Shown here: positions 18,975-28,410 of the stretch, piece after piece
Layout of the letters: every line of letters starts with the position of its first letter
Position numbering within the stretch: position 1 is the first letter of the stretch
Assembly (NCBI GenBank): GCA_026398735.1
Contig: JAPLSH010000008.1
Location: forward strand, 1 to 64,000
From: Pseudomonadota bacterium
GTDB lineage: Bacteria; Pseudomonadota; Gammaproteobacteria; Steroidobacterales; Steroidobacteraceae
Length of the DNA stretch: 64,000 nucleotides
Reading direction: 5' to 3'
The notes under the pieces: generated by a model
What the model saw: only the letters and a program-made list of their open reading frames with translations
What the model was told of the DNA's origin: nothing
The model's database searches: none
Program-made: the position numbers and the translations under genes

Positions 18975-19990
18975 TGCTGACGCTGGGCCGCTTGTGCAGC
19001 CTGAGCGGCCTTGCGCAGGCGATCCTCGCGCGCGGCGATGCGCTCGCGGATGCGCGGCACTGCGGCCAATGCCGCCTTCTCGCCTTCAAGGATGGCCAAG
19101 TGCCGACTGTCAAAGCTGGCACTTGCCAGTTCTGCCGTTGCCGGCGACACAACGACGTCTGCGCTCTGCAACTCTTGCGCGGCGATCGTGCGGCCCATGA
19201 TCAGGAAGGTTTGCAGCAGCACATCGATGGTGCCCTGCACTTTGGCGCGCAGCGGCTCTTGCGAAATATCGACTGCAATCACGATGTCGGCGCCCATGTC
19301 GCGTGCGGCTTTCACCGGCACTGGGCTGGTGAGCCCACCATCCACAAATTCGCGACCATCAATGATGACCGGTTGAAACACGCCCGGCACGCTGCTGGAA
19401 GCACGCACCGCCATGCCAGTGTTACCGCGCCTGAACACTACCGACTCGCCTGAATGCAGGTCGGTGGCCACCACGCCCAGCGGCTTGGCCAGCTTGTCGA
19501 TGGCCCGACCTTTTACTGCATCGTTGATGTACTTCTGTAGCGACTCGCCCTTGATGAAGCCGCGATTGGGCAACGCCCAATCACTGACAGACTTCTCGTC
19601 CAGATCCAGCGCGCGACGCTGCAGATCAAAGCCCGTGATGCCAGCCGCATACAGCGCGCCCACCACACTGCCTGCACTGGTGCCGACAATCATGTCGGGC
19701 GCCAAGCCTTGTGATTCGAGCATCTTGATCACGCCCACATGCGCAAAGCCACGCGCTGCGCCACCGCCGAGTACCAGTGCGATTTTGGGCGGCGGGATGA
19801 CGATGGGACGCGGAGGTGGCGGTGGTGGTGGCAGCAACGAAGGCGGCACACTGACCGGCGCAACCACCGGCGCAGTGACCGGCACCGGTTGCTGCCCAAT
19901 GGGCGCTTCGGGCTTACGCGGTGCGCTGCCGCAGGCGGCAAGCGTCAGGCTGATGACAAGTAGAAGGGTCGCGCGCGCACAAGCCGCCAT
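18971..19990 (-). CDS. Patatin-like phospholipase, lipoprotein
   Basis: Lipobox LAAC; GGGAARGFAHVG, GTSAGSVVGALYAAG, DGGLTSPVPV; poly-Pro linker. Confidence 0.9.
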   Translation of the reverse strand: MAACARATLLLVISLTLAACGSAPRKPEAPIGQQPVPVTAPVVAPVSVPPSLLPPPPPPPRPIVIPPPKIALVLGGGAARGFAHVGVIKMLESQGLAPDMIVGTSAGSVVGALYAAGITGFDLQRRALDLDEKSVSDWALPNRGFIKGESLQKYINDAVKGRAIDKLAKPLGVVATDLHSGESVVFRRGNTGMAVRASSSVPGVFQPVIIDGREFVDGGLTSPVPVKAARDMGADIVIAVDISQEPLRAKVQGTIDVLLQTFLIMGRTIAAQELQSADVVVSPATAELASASFDSRHLAILEGEKAALAAVPRIRERIAAREDRLRKAAQAAQAAQRQQ

Positions 19991-20006
19991 CGACTGGCGG
20001 TTTGAT

Positions 20007-20798
20007 CTACGGGAATACGGGTTCGCCGTTAGATCCCACGTTGCGGTTGTTCTCGGCACAAACAAATTCCTGCAGCCTCAGTTCGGGCCGATGGCGGTAT
20101 CGGCGCACATGTGTCCAAGGCGTTTCAAACACCTTGGGATCGGTGACAGTGATCTCGGCAACAAGAATGCCGGGCTCTTTGAGGTAGATGCGCTCGGTGA
20201 TCCGCTGGGCATCACTGACAGGGAGACCCGATTGATCGATGAGCACGTCGTCACGCACGCCCACTGTATCAACAACCAGCGTGTCCCCTTCCCAATGTCC
20301 TACCGAATGCCCTGCAAAGGTGGCCAGCAACTCGTCTTCGGGCGGATGCTTCGTGCCATCGGTCCAAATACGTCTGGAGGCGGCCTGCCACTCTGACGTG
20401 ATGGTCACCTGTCCGGCAGTCTGCAGCAGCTCCATGCCGTAGATGGCCCCCATCATCCGGGGCATCCCCGGGGGCATGCATAGACCCGTCGGGTCATATC
20501 GCACGATGCCCGCCGCTGCGTCCTTGAGTCCGGTCTCGTACTTTTCCTTGTAAGGGGATTTAAGGGGCGAATGCGGACTGCGCGGAATCTGTGCGCCCTG
20601 GGCACCAGTCGTTTTGGCAACCTCTGCACCGGGACCGAAGTTGCGGTCCAGCAGCCCGCCGACGGGCGACCAGAATCCGGTCATGTTTGGTTTGCCGTCC
20701 GGCAGGCGCGCCGGCTTCGGACCCGGCGACACATCTGCACCAGCAGCAAGCACCGGCACTGCCAGCAGCATAAGCCCAAGCGTCAGCAGCGCACGCAT
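20007..20798 (-). CDS. Exported protein of unknown function, module partner (copy 3)
   Basis: Signal peptide; LCMPPGMPR..., FAGHSVGHWEGDTLVVDTVG, LQEFVCAENNRN; homologous to 21194-22087 and 22423-23169. Confidence 0.85.
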   Translation of the reverse strand: MRALLTLGLMLLAVPVLAAGADVSPGPKPARLPDGKPNMTGFWSPVGGLLDRNFGPGAEVAKTTGAQGAQIPRSPHSPLKSPYKEKYETGLKDAAAGIVRYDPTGLCMPPGMPRMMGAIYGMELLQTAGQVTITSEWQAASRRIWTDGTKHPPEDELLATFAGHSVGHWEGDTLVVDTVGVRDDVLIDQSGLPVSDAQRITERIYLKEPGILVAEITVTDPKVFETPWTHVRRYRHRPELRLQEFVCAENNRNVGSNGEPVFP

Positions 20799-21172
20799 CA
20801 GGCGCCACCGCCGAGTTTGGTGCCGTCAGGCAAAGTGACCAGCAGCAGATTGCCGCCCGCATTACCGTCGCGCAGTGGGTTGATCAGCAGCTTGATGCGA
20901 TCACCAGGTTTGAGCGTGTTCTTTTTCCAACCCGCGCGTCCCAGCACGTTAGGACTTAAGGCCTCGATCGACCACTCTTTCGGTGCTCCACCATCTGCCG
21001 GCGTGACCATCACCTGGATCCAGGAGTGCGGATTGGTGAACTGAAACTCCTTCACCACACCCTCGATCTCTACCTGCGCATTACGGTCGAACATCGCAAA
21101 GGAGTGGTGTGCAAAGGCGGGCCACGCGAGCAGCACACCAGACAACAGAGCAGCCAATGTGTGCTTGCGCAT
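20798..21172 (-). CDS. DUF6152-like small exported protein (copy 3)
   Basis: AWPAFA|HHSFAMFDRNAQVEIEGVVKEFQFTNPHSWIQVMV. Confidence 0.85.
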   Translation of the reverse strand: MRKHTLAALLSGVLLAWPAFAHHSFAMFDRNAQVEIEGVVKEFQFTNPHSWIQVMVTPADGGAPKEWSIEALSPNVLGRAGWKKNTLKPGDRIKLLINPLRDGNAGGNLLLVTLPDGTKLGGGA

Positions 21173-21193
21173 AAGGTTTATCCGGCTCCGGTG

Positions 21194-22087
21194 CTACTTG
21201 CTGGAAGGCGTGGCGATCGGACGCAGGATGCCCTTTTCGTCCGACGCGTAGTGGTTGTCTTCCTGCAGGCAAACAAACTCCTGCAATTCAGCATCAGACT
21301 TTTTGTATTGCTTGGCCGTGACCCAAGGCTTGGTCAGGATGCTGGGGTCGTGCATCGTCAACTCGTCAACAAAGCCATCTTTGGTCAGCGAGAACCGCTC
21401 GACAATACGCAACTGCTCGGTATGCGGAACACCCGGCTGGATATCCGGTGCGGTGTTCATGCCCACGGTGTCCACGACCAGCGTGTTGCCCTCCCACCAG
21501 CCAATGGAATGACCATAGTAGGTAGGAATCAGATCGTCACCCTGCGGGTGATCGCGGCCATCGAGCCAGATCCAACGAACAGCGTTGTAATACTCGTGGA
21601 TGATCGTGATCAGCTTTGGCGTATGGATGATCTGGATCGGGTACACGCGCGTCAGGATCAACGGAAAGCCCGGCGGCGCGCAGGTGCCTGTCTTGTCACG
21701 CGCGTTAAAGCCCTCTGCGCGCAGGCGCAGCACTTCGTCCAGTACAGCCTGAGCCTCGGGCTTCAGCGGCGGGTCGGGCTTAAAGCCTGCAGCACCTTCC
21801 GGCTGCGTCACCCACCACACACCGTTCAGGTCAAAGGCCTGCTTATCCGACTTGCGGTTGGACTTAACAACACCAGGAGTCTTTTGCTGGGCAGCGGGCG
21901 GCGCGATGACGCCAGTGGTGGCGTTCTGTGCAGCAGCTGAAGTCAGCTGCAGGCAACAGGCAATGGCAGCTACCGAGGCAGCAAGGGTCGTGCGACGCAA
22001 AGTAATCATGACAACCTCAACGCTCAGTCCAGACGGAACCATCAGCCTTGGTGACCGAGACAACCCGGCCACTGGATGAACCATCAC
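21194..22087 (-). CDS. Exported protein of unknown function, module partner (copy 2)
   Basis: TCAPPGFPLILTRVYPIQIIH, YYGHSIGWWEGNTLVVDTVGMN, LTKPWVTAKQYKKSDAELQEFVC; N-terminal start uncertain (internal MITLRRTTLAASVAAIACCLQL fits better). Confidence 0.8.
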   Translation of the reverse strand: MMVHPVAGLSRSPRLMVPSGLSVEVVMITLRRTTLAASVAAIACCLQLTSAAAQNATTGVIAPPAAQQKTPGVVKSNRKSDKQAFDLNGVWWVTQPEGAAGFKPDPPLKPEAQAVLDEVLRLRAEGFNARDKTGTCAPPGFPLILTRVYPIQIIHTPKLITIIHEYYNAVRWIWLDGRDHPQGDDLIPTYYGHSIGWWEGNTLVVDTVGMNTAPDIQPGVPHTEQLRIVERFSLTKDGFVDELTMHDPSILTKPWVTAKQYKKSDAELQEFVCLQEDNHYASDEKGILRPIATPSSK

Positions 22088-22397
22088 GCATAGGATTGGT
22101 GACGACCGTTACCTTGTCGCCCACTTGGAAAGTAGTGGGACGCCAGCCGCGCCGAAGCAGCAGGTTCGGGCTGGTCAGCTCTACGCCGTATTCCACTTCC
22201 GCGCCCTCTGCATTCTTGACGGACAAGAAAAGCCAGCCATGCGGATTGGTCCACTGGTATTTCTTGACGGTAGCCTCGTATGTCTCCGTCTTGCGGAAAT
22301 CAAACATAGAGGCAGAGTGGTGGGCGATGGCGGTCTGGGCACAGGCCAGGAGCAACACGCCCGAGGCCAGCCAGCCAGTGACAGTGGTTTTGTTCAT
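22017..22397 (-). CDS. DUF6152-like small exported protein (copy 2)
   Basis: AQTAIA|HHSASMFDFRKTETYEATVKKYQWTNPHGWLFLSVK. Confidence 0.85.
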   Translation of the reverse strand: MNKTTVTGWLASGVLLLACAQTAIAHHSASMFDFRKTETYEATVKKYQWTNPHGWLFLSVKNAEGAEVEYGVELTSPNLLLRRGWRPTTFQVGDKVTVVTNPMRDGSSSGRVVSVTKADGSVWTER

Positions 22398-22422
22398 GGG
22401 TTTTTACTCAAGAATGCTGATG

Positions 22423-23169
22423 CTAGGGCACTCCTGTGAAACCGGTCGTACCGTCGGCGTTCACAGGGTTGCGGTTGTTCTCGGCACACACGTATTCAAG
22501 CAAGCGCTCGCCGGGCTTGCGGGTATAGGTGCGAACCACAGTCCAAGGTTTGGTCAAGGCCTTGGCGTCGTTCAGGGTGATGCTGATTTCCAACTTATCC
22601 GGACCCGTAAGACGCATCCGCTCGGTCACTTTCAGTACGTCGCTATGCGGAAAATGAGTCGTGTCGAGCACAGACTTCGGGTTCATATCGATGGTATCGA
22701 TGACCAGCGTGTCGCCTTCCCACTTGCCGGTCGAATGCCCGTTGAACGTGGGCGCACCCAGCGGAGCCGGACCTGAACCATCCAAGCCGATGAGCCGCAT
22801 CTGACTCATGTACTCGTACAGGATGTAGACGGTCTTTGCGGTGACGACCACTTCGAAAGGAAACGGCGACGCAAGAATGCGCGGCACGCCAGGAGGCATG
22901 CACTGCGTCGTCGGATCTGCCTTGGGCTTACCGCGGGCGGCAGCATCAAGCGACTGCTGGTAACGCGCCACGTACTCTGGTGTGAACGGGGCCTTGGTCT
23001 TCTCGCCGGCCTTAACCGACGTGTCCCATAGCACCCCTTGATCACCAGACCAGATACCGTTGAACGCTGCTTTGTCGACCTCTGCAGCGACGCTGAGACT
23101 GCTCGCAGCGGTCAGAGCCAGCAATGCCATGGTGCAAGTCAAAATCGTACTGGCGCGCATAGCACTCAT
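22423..23169 (-). CDS. Exported protein of unknown function, module partner (copy 1)
   Basis: QCMPPGVPRILASPFPFEVV, FNGHSTGKWEGDTLVIDTIDMN, LTKPWTVVRTYTRKPGERLLEYVCAENNRN. Confidence 0.85.
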   Translation of the reverse strand: MSAMRASTILTCTMALLALTAASSLSVAAEVDKAAFNGIWSGDQGVLWDTSVKAGEKTKAPFTPEYVARYQQSLDAAARGKPKADPTTQCMPPGVPRILASPFPFEVVVTAKTVYILYEYMSQMRLIGLDGSGPAPLGAPTFNGHSTGKWEGDTLVIDTIDMNPKSVLDTTHFPHSDVLKVTERMRLTGPDKLEISITLNDAKALTKPWTVVRTYTRKPGERLLEYVCAENNRNPVNADGTTGFTGVP

Positions 23170-23576
23170 CCCGGCACTGTGGAGTTGAGGTTGCCCAGCG
23201 TCCGGCCATCCGGGAAACGGGCATGTACGAAGTTCGCGCCCCGGCCACCATCGCGCAACGGATTGACGGTCAGACTGACCTTATCACCGGGTTTGAAGCT
23301 TTCCCGGGTCCAGCCTTGGCGCATCAGCATGTTGGGACTGGCGCCTTCGATGCTCCACTCCTCCTCAACACCCTTGTCGTTGCGGACCATGACCTGCACA
23401 AAGATATGCGGATTGGTCCACTGAAACTCCCGCACCACGCCTTCCAGCATGATGCGAGTGCTGCGGTCAAAGACCGCAAACGAATGATGCGCTCGTGCCG
23501 GCAGTGCAGACCCTGCGAGCACTACGCCCGCAAGTTGCAGCACAGACCTGCGTGTGTGCTTTCCGTCAGAAGCCAA
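23166..23576 (-). CDS. DUF6152-like small exported protein (copy 1), Tat-like signal
   Basis: TRRSVLQLAGVVLAGSALPARA|HHSFAVFDRSTRIMLEGVVREFQWTNPHIFVQVMVR; probable TTG start at 23576 overlapping the receptor stop; the ORF stays open to 23690. Confidence 0.78.
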   Translation of the reverse strand: MASDGKHTRRSVLQLAGVVLAGSALPARAHHSFAVFDRSTRIMLEGVVREFQWTNPHIFVQVMVRNDKGVEEEWSIEGASPNMLMRQGWTRESFKPGDKVSLTVNPLRDGGRGANFVHARFPDGRTLGNLNSTVPG

Positions 23577-26500
23577 ACCGCACCCCCAGCTTGTAGGTGC
23601 GACCGATGAGGTCATACAGACTCGCATTGGTCGGGTTGTTGCCGGCGAACGGCGGCGGATCACGATCGAGCAGGTTGTTGACGACACCAAAGAGTTGCAA
23701 CGTGCCGCCCGCGCTCTCGATCAGATCGTACTGGCCAGACAGATTGACGTAGCTGACCGGCTTGCGCACGTTGATGTTGATGCTGTTGCTCAACGTGGGG
23801 CTATAGGCCGGATCGTCAGGTCCGATCAATTCGACATCCTGCTTGGTCTCACCCACATAGCGCAGCTGCGCAGTGGCAGACAAGCGATTGACGCGGTAGG
23901 TCAGGCTGCCATTGGCAGACCACTTGGGAACAGTCTGATAGATGCGGTTGATCGCGCCATTCGGATCGGTTGTTGTCAACTCGTTGACGAAGGTACCAAA
24001 GCCGCGCATCTGCAAGCGACCCGGCAGACCCACGCGACCCATGTCGAAGTTGTAAGACAACTCCAGGTCAACACCACTGGTCTCCAGAGAGTTGAAGTTG
24101 ACCTGACGGTTGTTGATCGACGTAATCGTCTTGCCCGTCCCGAAGACGATGTTGCTGCACAGACTGGCAACACCCGCATAGCAACGATCAACGGTCAGCT
24201 GTGAGCTGAACTGGGAGATGACGTTCTGCAGGTCGATGCGGTAGTAGTCCACCGACGCGCGAAGACCCTCCAGCCATTCCGGCTGGTAGAGCACGCCGGC
24301 GGTTAACGTATCGGCATTCTCTGGCGTCAGCGCATCATTGCCACTGGTGAACTGGTCGATCTGCAGACCGCCTTGGCCAGTCCAAGGGTTCGTGACGCTA
24401 ACGCGAGAAGACACTGCGACGGAGTACAACTCGCTGATGTTCGGCGCGCGAATGTCGCGGGACTGCGTAGCACGCAACTTCAGTTGCGAGTTCGGCTCGT
24501 AGCCCAAGCCGATCTTCCAAGTCGTCACCGGACCACTGGTGCTGTAGTCGGTATGACGCGCTGCGGTGTTGAGCTCTAGCTTACGTACCAGCGGCTTGTC
24601 GACCAGCAGCGGCAGCACCGCCTCGACATACGCCTCGCGCGTCGAATACTCGCCATTGAGTGGCTTGTAGTTGCCCAGATCGAATCGGCTCAGCTCCGAG
24701 TCCTTGTCAACGACTGACACCGACTTCTCGCTGCGGTATTCCAAACCCGCAGCCAGCGACAGGTCGCCGGCCCACAACGTGACCGGCGAACCGGTGATGT
24801 TGGCGGCAGCCACGCTCGTGGTCGTGGTCTGGTCGTTGACGCCAGCACGACGCACGTAATCTACGGCGGCCTGTGAGGGCGAATTGCGTCCGAAGATGTT
24901 GAAGGGTACGCAGCCGGGATCGGCAGTCGTGACAGTGCCACGACAGACAATTGCACCGCTGGCATTCACGACGGCATCGGTGGCCGCTGTGTAGTTGGAG
25001 TTGATGGTGCCCTGATCGCGCTGCCAGATCTTGTTCTGGCCCCGCTGATAATTGGCGTTCCATGACCAGCCACGTGCCAACTCACCCTTAAGGCCAAAGA
25101 CCACGCGCTCCATCGTCTGGTCTGAGTTGCGGGTGTAGAAGCCGTAGTTGTCATCGAACGCAATACGGCCGACCGTGATCGACGTCAGCTTGTTCGTCAC
25201 CATCTGTTGGCGAACTGCTGCCGGCAAGTAGGCATTGTCGACCTTGATCGACAGCGACGCATCGTCGCGACGGCTGGCAGATAGGCCGCGGAACCGCGTG
25301 CCGCCAGTGGAGGCTTCTACGAAGCTCTCGATATAGTCGTTGAAACGGAAATTGGCTCGCGTGAGCAAGGCATAGCGTTCGATCGGATTGACCAGATTCG
25401 AGCCACCGGTGAAATAGATGCCGGGGTTGCTGGCAGCGCCGCCACCCACCATCTGGTTGCCGCCGACAACAGAGCCCGGCACAAACACAGTGGTCTGACC
25501 ATTAGTCAGGAACTCGATGTTATCGAGCGGACCACCGACGATGATGCCGCCGGGCGCCATGCGGTCCGAGATGCGCACATCTTGCGCAACGATGCGCGAC
25601 GCCAGACCGGCGGTGCGGGTCGTGCCCAGACTGACAGTACCCCAGGCCTCACGACCCCAATCACGCGTGACATAGCCGTCTGGCACGCCCTCGTTATCGA
25701 CGTACTCGGCACCGAAAACGATATGGCCACGACCATCGGCGAACGGCGTACCGGCTGCCAGCGACACGGCAACTTCGTTGAAGTCGGACTGAGCGGACTG
25801 ACCGCGCGTCACGCTGCCCTCAACCCCGTTGAGGCGATCCTTCAGGATGAGGTTGACCACACCGGCTACGGCATCAGAGCCCCAGGCTGCAGAGGCGCCA
25901 CCGGTCACCACTTCAGTGCGCTCGATGAGGCTGGAGGGAATCAGATTGAGATCGACCTGACCCTTGGCGTTGGAGGAGGTAAAGCGGCGGCCATCAACCA
26001 GTACCAAGGTACGTGGCGTGGCAGTCGGTCCCTGACCGTTCAGGCCGCGAAGATCGAGAAAGCTGCCACCGTTGGTGCTGCCGCCGCGCGCTGCGGCAGC
26101 AGGCGTCTGGCTGGCGCGAAACGCCGGGATCTCGTTGAGCACTTCGGTGATGTTGCTGGCAGCACGACTGCGAATCTCTTCGCTACCAATGATTGTGGTG
26201 GGCGTAGGTGCCGTGAAGCCATCGCGAGCAACGCGCGAACCGGTCACGACGATTTCTTCGGCCACATCGGCAGAGGCTGCAGGGGCTGCGGGGGCTGCTG
26301 CTGCTGCAGGTTCTGCAGAGCGCTGGGCCACTTTCAGAAAGCCGGGTGTTGTCTTGGGGGCAGTCTGGACCGGCGGCAATCCTGCTCGGCGGCGGATCAT
26401 CCAAGTGCCGGTAGGGGAGCGTTCGGCGACCAGCACCGTGCCCTCAAACAGTTGCCGCAGGTCGGCGCCATCGGTCAGTTCGCCGCGCAGTGAGGCTATC

Positions 26501-26685
26501 GTGAGGCCCTCGACCACATCTTCGGTGAACATGATCTGCTGGCCATTGCGCTGGCTGAAGTTGCGCAGCGCCTGCGACAGCGACTGCTGGGGCGCGGTCA
26601 CTTTGGCAGACAAGTCGGCGGCCATCGAGCCGGACGCCAACGCAAGACCTAAGACCGCAGACACGGCCAACCTGACTGTGAGCAT
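23566..26685 (-). CDS. TonB-dependent receptor with N-terminal STN (signalling) domain
   Basis: STN-like APQQSLSQALRNFSQRNGQQIMFTEDVVEGL; TonB box/plug EEIVVTGSRVARDGFTAPTPTTIIGSEEIRSRAASNITEVLNEIPAF; C-terminal YKLGVRFGF. Start chosen at the ATG preceded by GGGGG. Confidence 0.93.
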   Translation of the reverse strand: MLTVRLAVSAVLGLALASGSMAADLSAKVTAPQQSLSQALRNFSQRNGQQIMFTEDVVEGLTIASLRGELTDGADLRQLFEGTVLVAERSPTGTWMIRRRAGLPPVQTAPKTTPGFLKVAQRSAEPAAAAAPAAPAASADVAEEIVVTGSRVARDGFTAPTPTTIIGSEEIRSRAASNITEVLNEIPAFRASQTPAAAARGGSTNGGSFLDLRGLNGQGPTATPRTLVLVDGRRFTSSNAKGQVDLNLIPSSLIERTEVVTGGASAAWGSDAVAGVVNLILKDRLNGVEGSVTRGQSAQSDFNEVAVSLAAGTPFADGRGHIVFGAEYVDNEGVPDGYVTRDWGREAWGTVSLGTTRTAGLASRIVAQDVRISDRMAPGGIIVGGPLDNIEFLTNGQTTVFVPGSVVGGNQMVGGGAASNPGIYFTGGSNLVNPIERYALLTRANFRFNDYIESFVEASTGGTRFRGLSASRRDDASLSIKVDNAYLPAAVRQQMVTNKLTSITVGRIAFDDNYGFYTRNSDQTMERVVFGLKGELARGWSWNANYQRGQNKIWQRDQGTINSNYTAATDAVVNASGAIVCRGTVTTADPGCVPFNIFGRNSPSQAAVDYVRRAGVNDQTTTTSVAAANITGSPVTLWAGDLSLAAGLEYRSEKSVSVVDKDSELSRFDLGNYKPLNGEYSTREAYVEAVLPLLVDKPLVRKLELNTAARHTDYSTSGPVTTWKIGLGYEPNSQLKLRATQSRDIRAPNISELYSVAVSSRVSVTNPWTGQGGLQIDQFTSGNDALTPENADTLTAGVLYQPEWLEGLRASVDYYRIDLQNVISQFSSQLTVDRCYAGVASLCSNIVFGTGKTITSINNRQVNFNSLETSGVDLELSYNFDMGRVGLPGRLQMRGFGTFVNELTTTDPNGAINRIYQTVPKWSANGSLTYRVNRLSATAQLRYVGETKQDVELIGPDDPAYSPTLSNSININVRKPVSYVNLSGQYDLIESAGGTLQLFGVVNNLLDRDPPPFAGNNPTNASLYDLIGRTYKLGVRFGF

Positions 26686-26786
26686 GATTCCCCCGGTAAT
26701 GTTCAATGTCCCATTTGCGCTATACGCAGGACTTAGCTAGGAAGACGACACGAATTAAGAAATCCTCCACCAGCCTGCAATAGAAT

Positions 26787-27800
26787 TCAATTGGCAGGTA
26801 GCGGACGGATTTCGATACCTCCACGGCTCGTAATGGTGGCGGCCAGCGGCAGATAGGCGGTTACCGTGGCGACGAAGCCATCCAAGTCCTGGATCAGGAA
26901 GACGCCACTGATTCGCTGCTCGGCGACGCCCTCGCCCACCAGCTGTAACTGCCTAGAGCTGTAGCGATTAAACCGGGCTGCGACGACCCCCAGCGTCTCG
27001 CCCTCGAACACCAGCCGACCGTTTTCCCAAGCCGTTGCATGACTGACGTCGGTTACACGCAGCACCGGCTGTGCATCTTCGCTAAGCAGCAACTGCTGGC
27101 CCGGCTCCATATCAATGCTCTGCGCGGACTTGACCTCATCCCGGCGCACCCGCACGCGCCCCTCGATGAGCGTCACAGCCAGCGTGTTACCCAGCAGGTC
27201 CATGTTGAACGCAGTGCCGACAGCACGAACCAATTGACCCCCCGCATGCACCACAAAAGGACGCGAAGGATCTTTGCTGACGTTGAACCGGGCCTGTCCG
27301 TCGACCAACTGCACGTCCCGCTCGGAGCGGCTATAGCGAACGCGTACCTTGGTACGAGAGTCGAGCACCAACTGCGAGCCGTCACTAAGCGTGACCGTGC
27401 GCCGCTCTCCGGCCTGCGTGGTGTAGGTGTCTGAGTGCTTGAAAATCGCGTAATAAGACGAGCCGCCCGCAATCACTAGGACCACCGTTGCGGCCAACGC
27501 CTGTAGCGACCTGTACCAAGGTCTGGCGCTATGCGCCTTGGCTCTAGTCTGGCGTGCCTCGCGTGCATGGCCCAGCGCCTCTTCGCGCAGCGCCAACACT
27601 TCGGGCTGCGCGGCGTGCTCACCCAGCAATTGCCACGATGCATGGACCTGCTGCCAAGCGTGCTTGTTGGCAGGATGCGCGGCCAGCCATGCCTCAAAAT
27701 CGGCGCCGGATGCATCGCCCTGGGCAAGCCGCATCTGCCAGGTAGCCGCTTCAACCAGCCTGGTATCGATCACGGTCGCGTTTATGGACGACTTAGTCAT
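26787..27800 (-). CDS. FecR family anti-sigma/regulatory protein
   Basis: N-terminal ATWQMRLAQGDASGADFEAWLAAHPANKHAWQQV; TQAGERRTVTLSDGSQLVLDSRTKVRVRYS FecR core. Confidence 0.93.
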   Translation of the reverse strand: MTKSSINATVIDTRLVEAATWQMRLAQGDASGADFEAWLAAHPANKHAWQQVHASWQLLGEHAAQPEVLALREEALGHAREARQTRAKAHSARPWYRSLQALAATVVLVIAGGSSYYAIFKHSDTYTTQAGERRTVTLSDGSQLVLDSRTKVRVRYSRSERDVQLVDGQARFNVSKDPSRPFVVHAGGQLVRAVGTAFNMDLLGNTLAVTLIEGRVRVRRDEVKSAQSIDMEPGQQLLLSEDAQPVLRVTDVSHATAWENGRLVFEGETLGVVAARFNRYSSRQLQLVGEGVAEQRISGVFLIQDLDGFVATVTAYLPLAATITSRGGIEIRPLPAN

Positions 27801-27808
27801 GCGGGGTG

Positions 27809-28339
27809 CTAACGCTCAACACGGGTGGTCAGATGCAGCATGGCTTTCATCACATGCTTTTCAACGGTGCTCTGCCCAATTCCGTATAACGCGGCGATGT
27901 CCTTCTGCTTCATGTTTTCTAGGCGGAACAAGATGAAGATGTTGCGGGTCAGGACGCCCAGCTCTGCGAGTGCAGCAAGCACATCAGAAAGCGCGTCCCT
28001 GCCTAGCAAGACGCGCTCCGGCGTAATTTCCTCCACCAGATGCCCATCAGCCTGCAGGGCTTCGGCCTCTTCGATGGACAAATACCCCTGAACACCCTGA
28101 CGGACCGCTTGACGATGTCGGTCACGCAACAGGTTGCGAGCAGTGGTGAAGATGTAGGCTTCTGCGTCGCGGATGTCGGGGCTGGCTGAGGCGCGCAGCA
28201 CCTTTAGCAGCACTTCTTGCACCAGGTCTTCCACTTCTGCCTGGTTGCGAATGCGTCTGGAGAAATAGCTCTTGAGCGGCCCGCGAAAACGAGCGCTTAA
28301 GTCCAGCGCAAGAGTTGCGTGCTGCGGATCAGCTTTCAT
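27809..28339 (-). CDS. ECF-type RNA polymerase sigma factor
   Basis: QAEVEDLVQEVLLKVLRA (region 2); LAELGVLTRNIFILFRLENMKQKDIAALYGIGQSTVEKHVMKAM (region 4). Confidence 0.93.
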   Translation of the reverse strand: MKADPQHATLALDLSARFRGPLKSYFSRRIRNQAEVEDLVQEVLLKVLRASASPDIRDAEAYIFTTARNLLRDRHRQAVRQGVQGYLSIEEAEALQADGHLVEEITPERVLLGRDALSDVLAALAELGVLTRNIFILFRLENMKQKDIAALYGIGQSTVEKHVMKAMLHLTTRVER

Positions 28340-28410
28340 AAACTTCTTGCCCCCCCCTTGCTCAAATGCGGCCTTGTTTCTATCACACAGTGCCGCTGCC
28401 GGAGGGTGAT

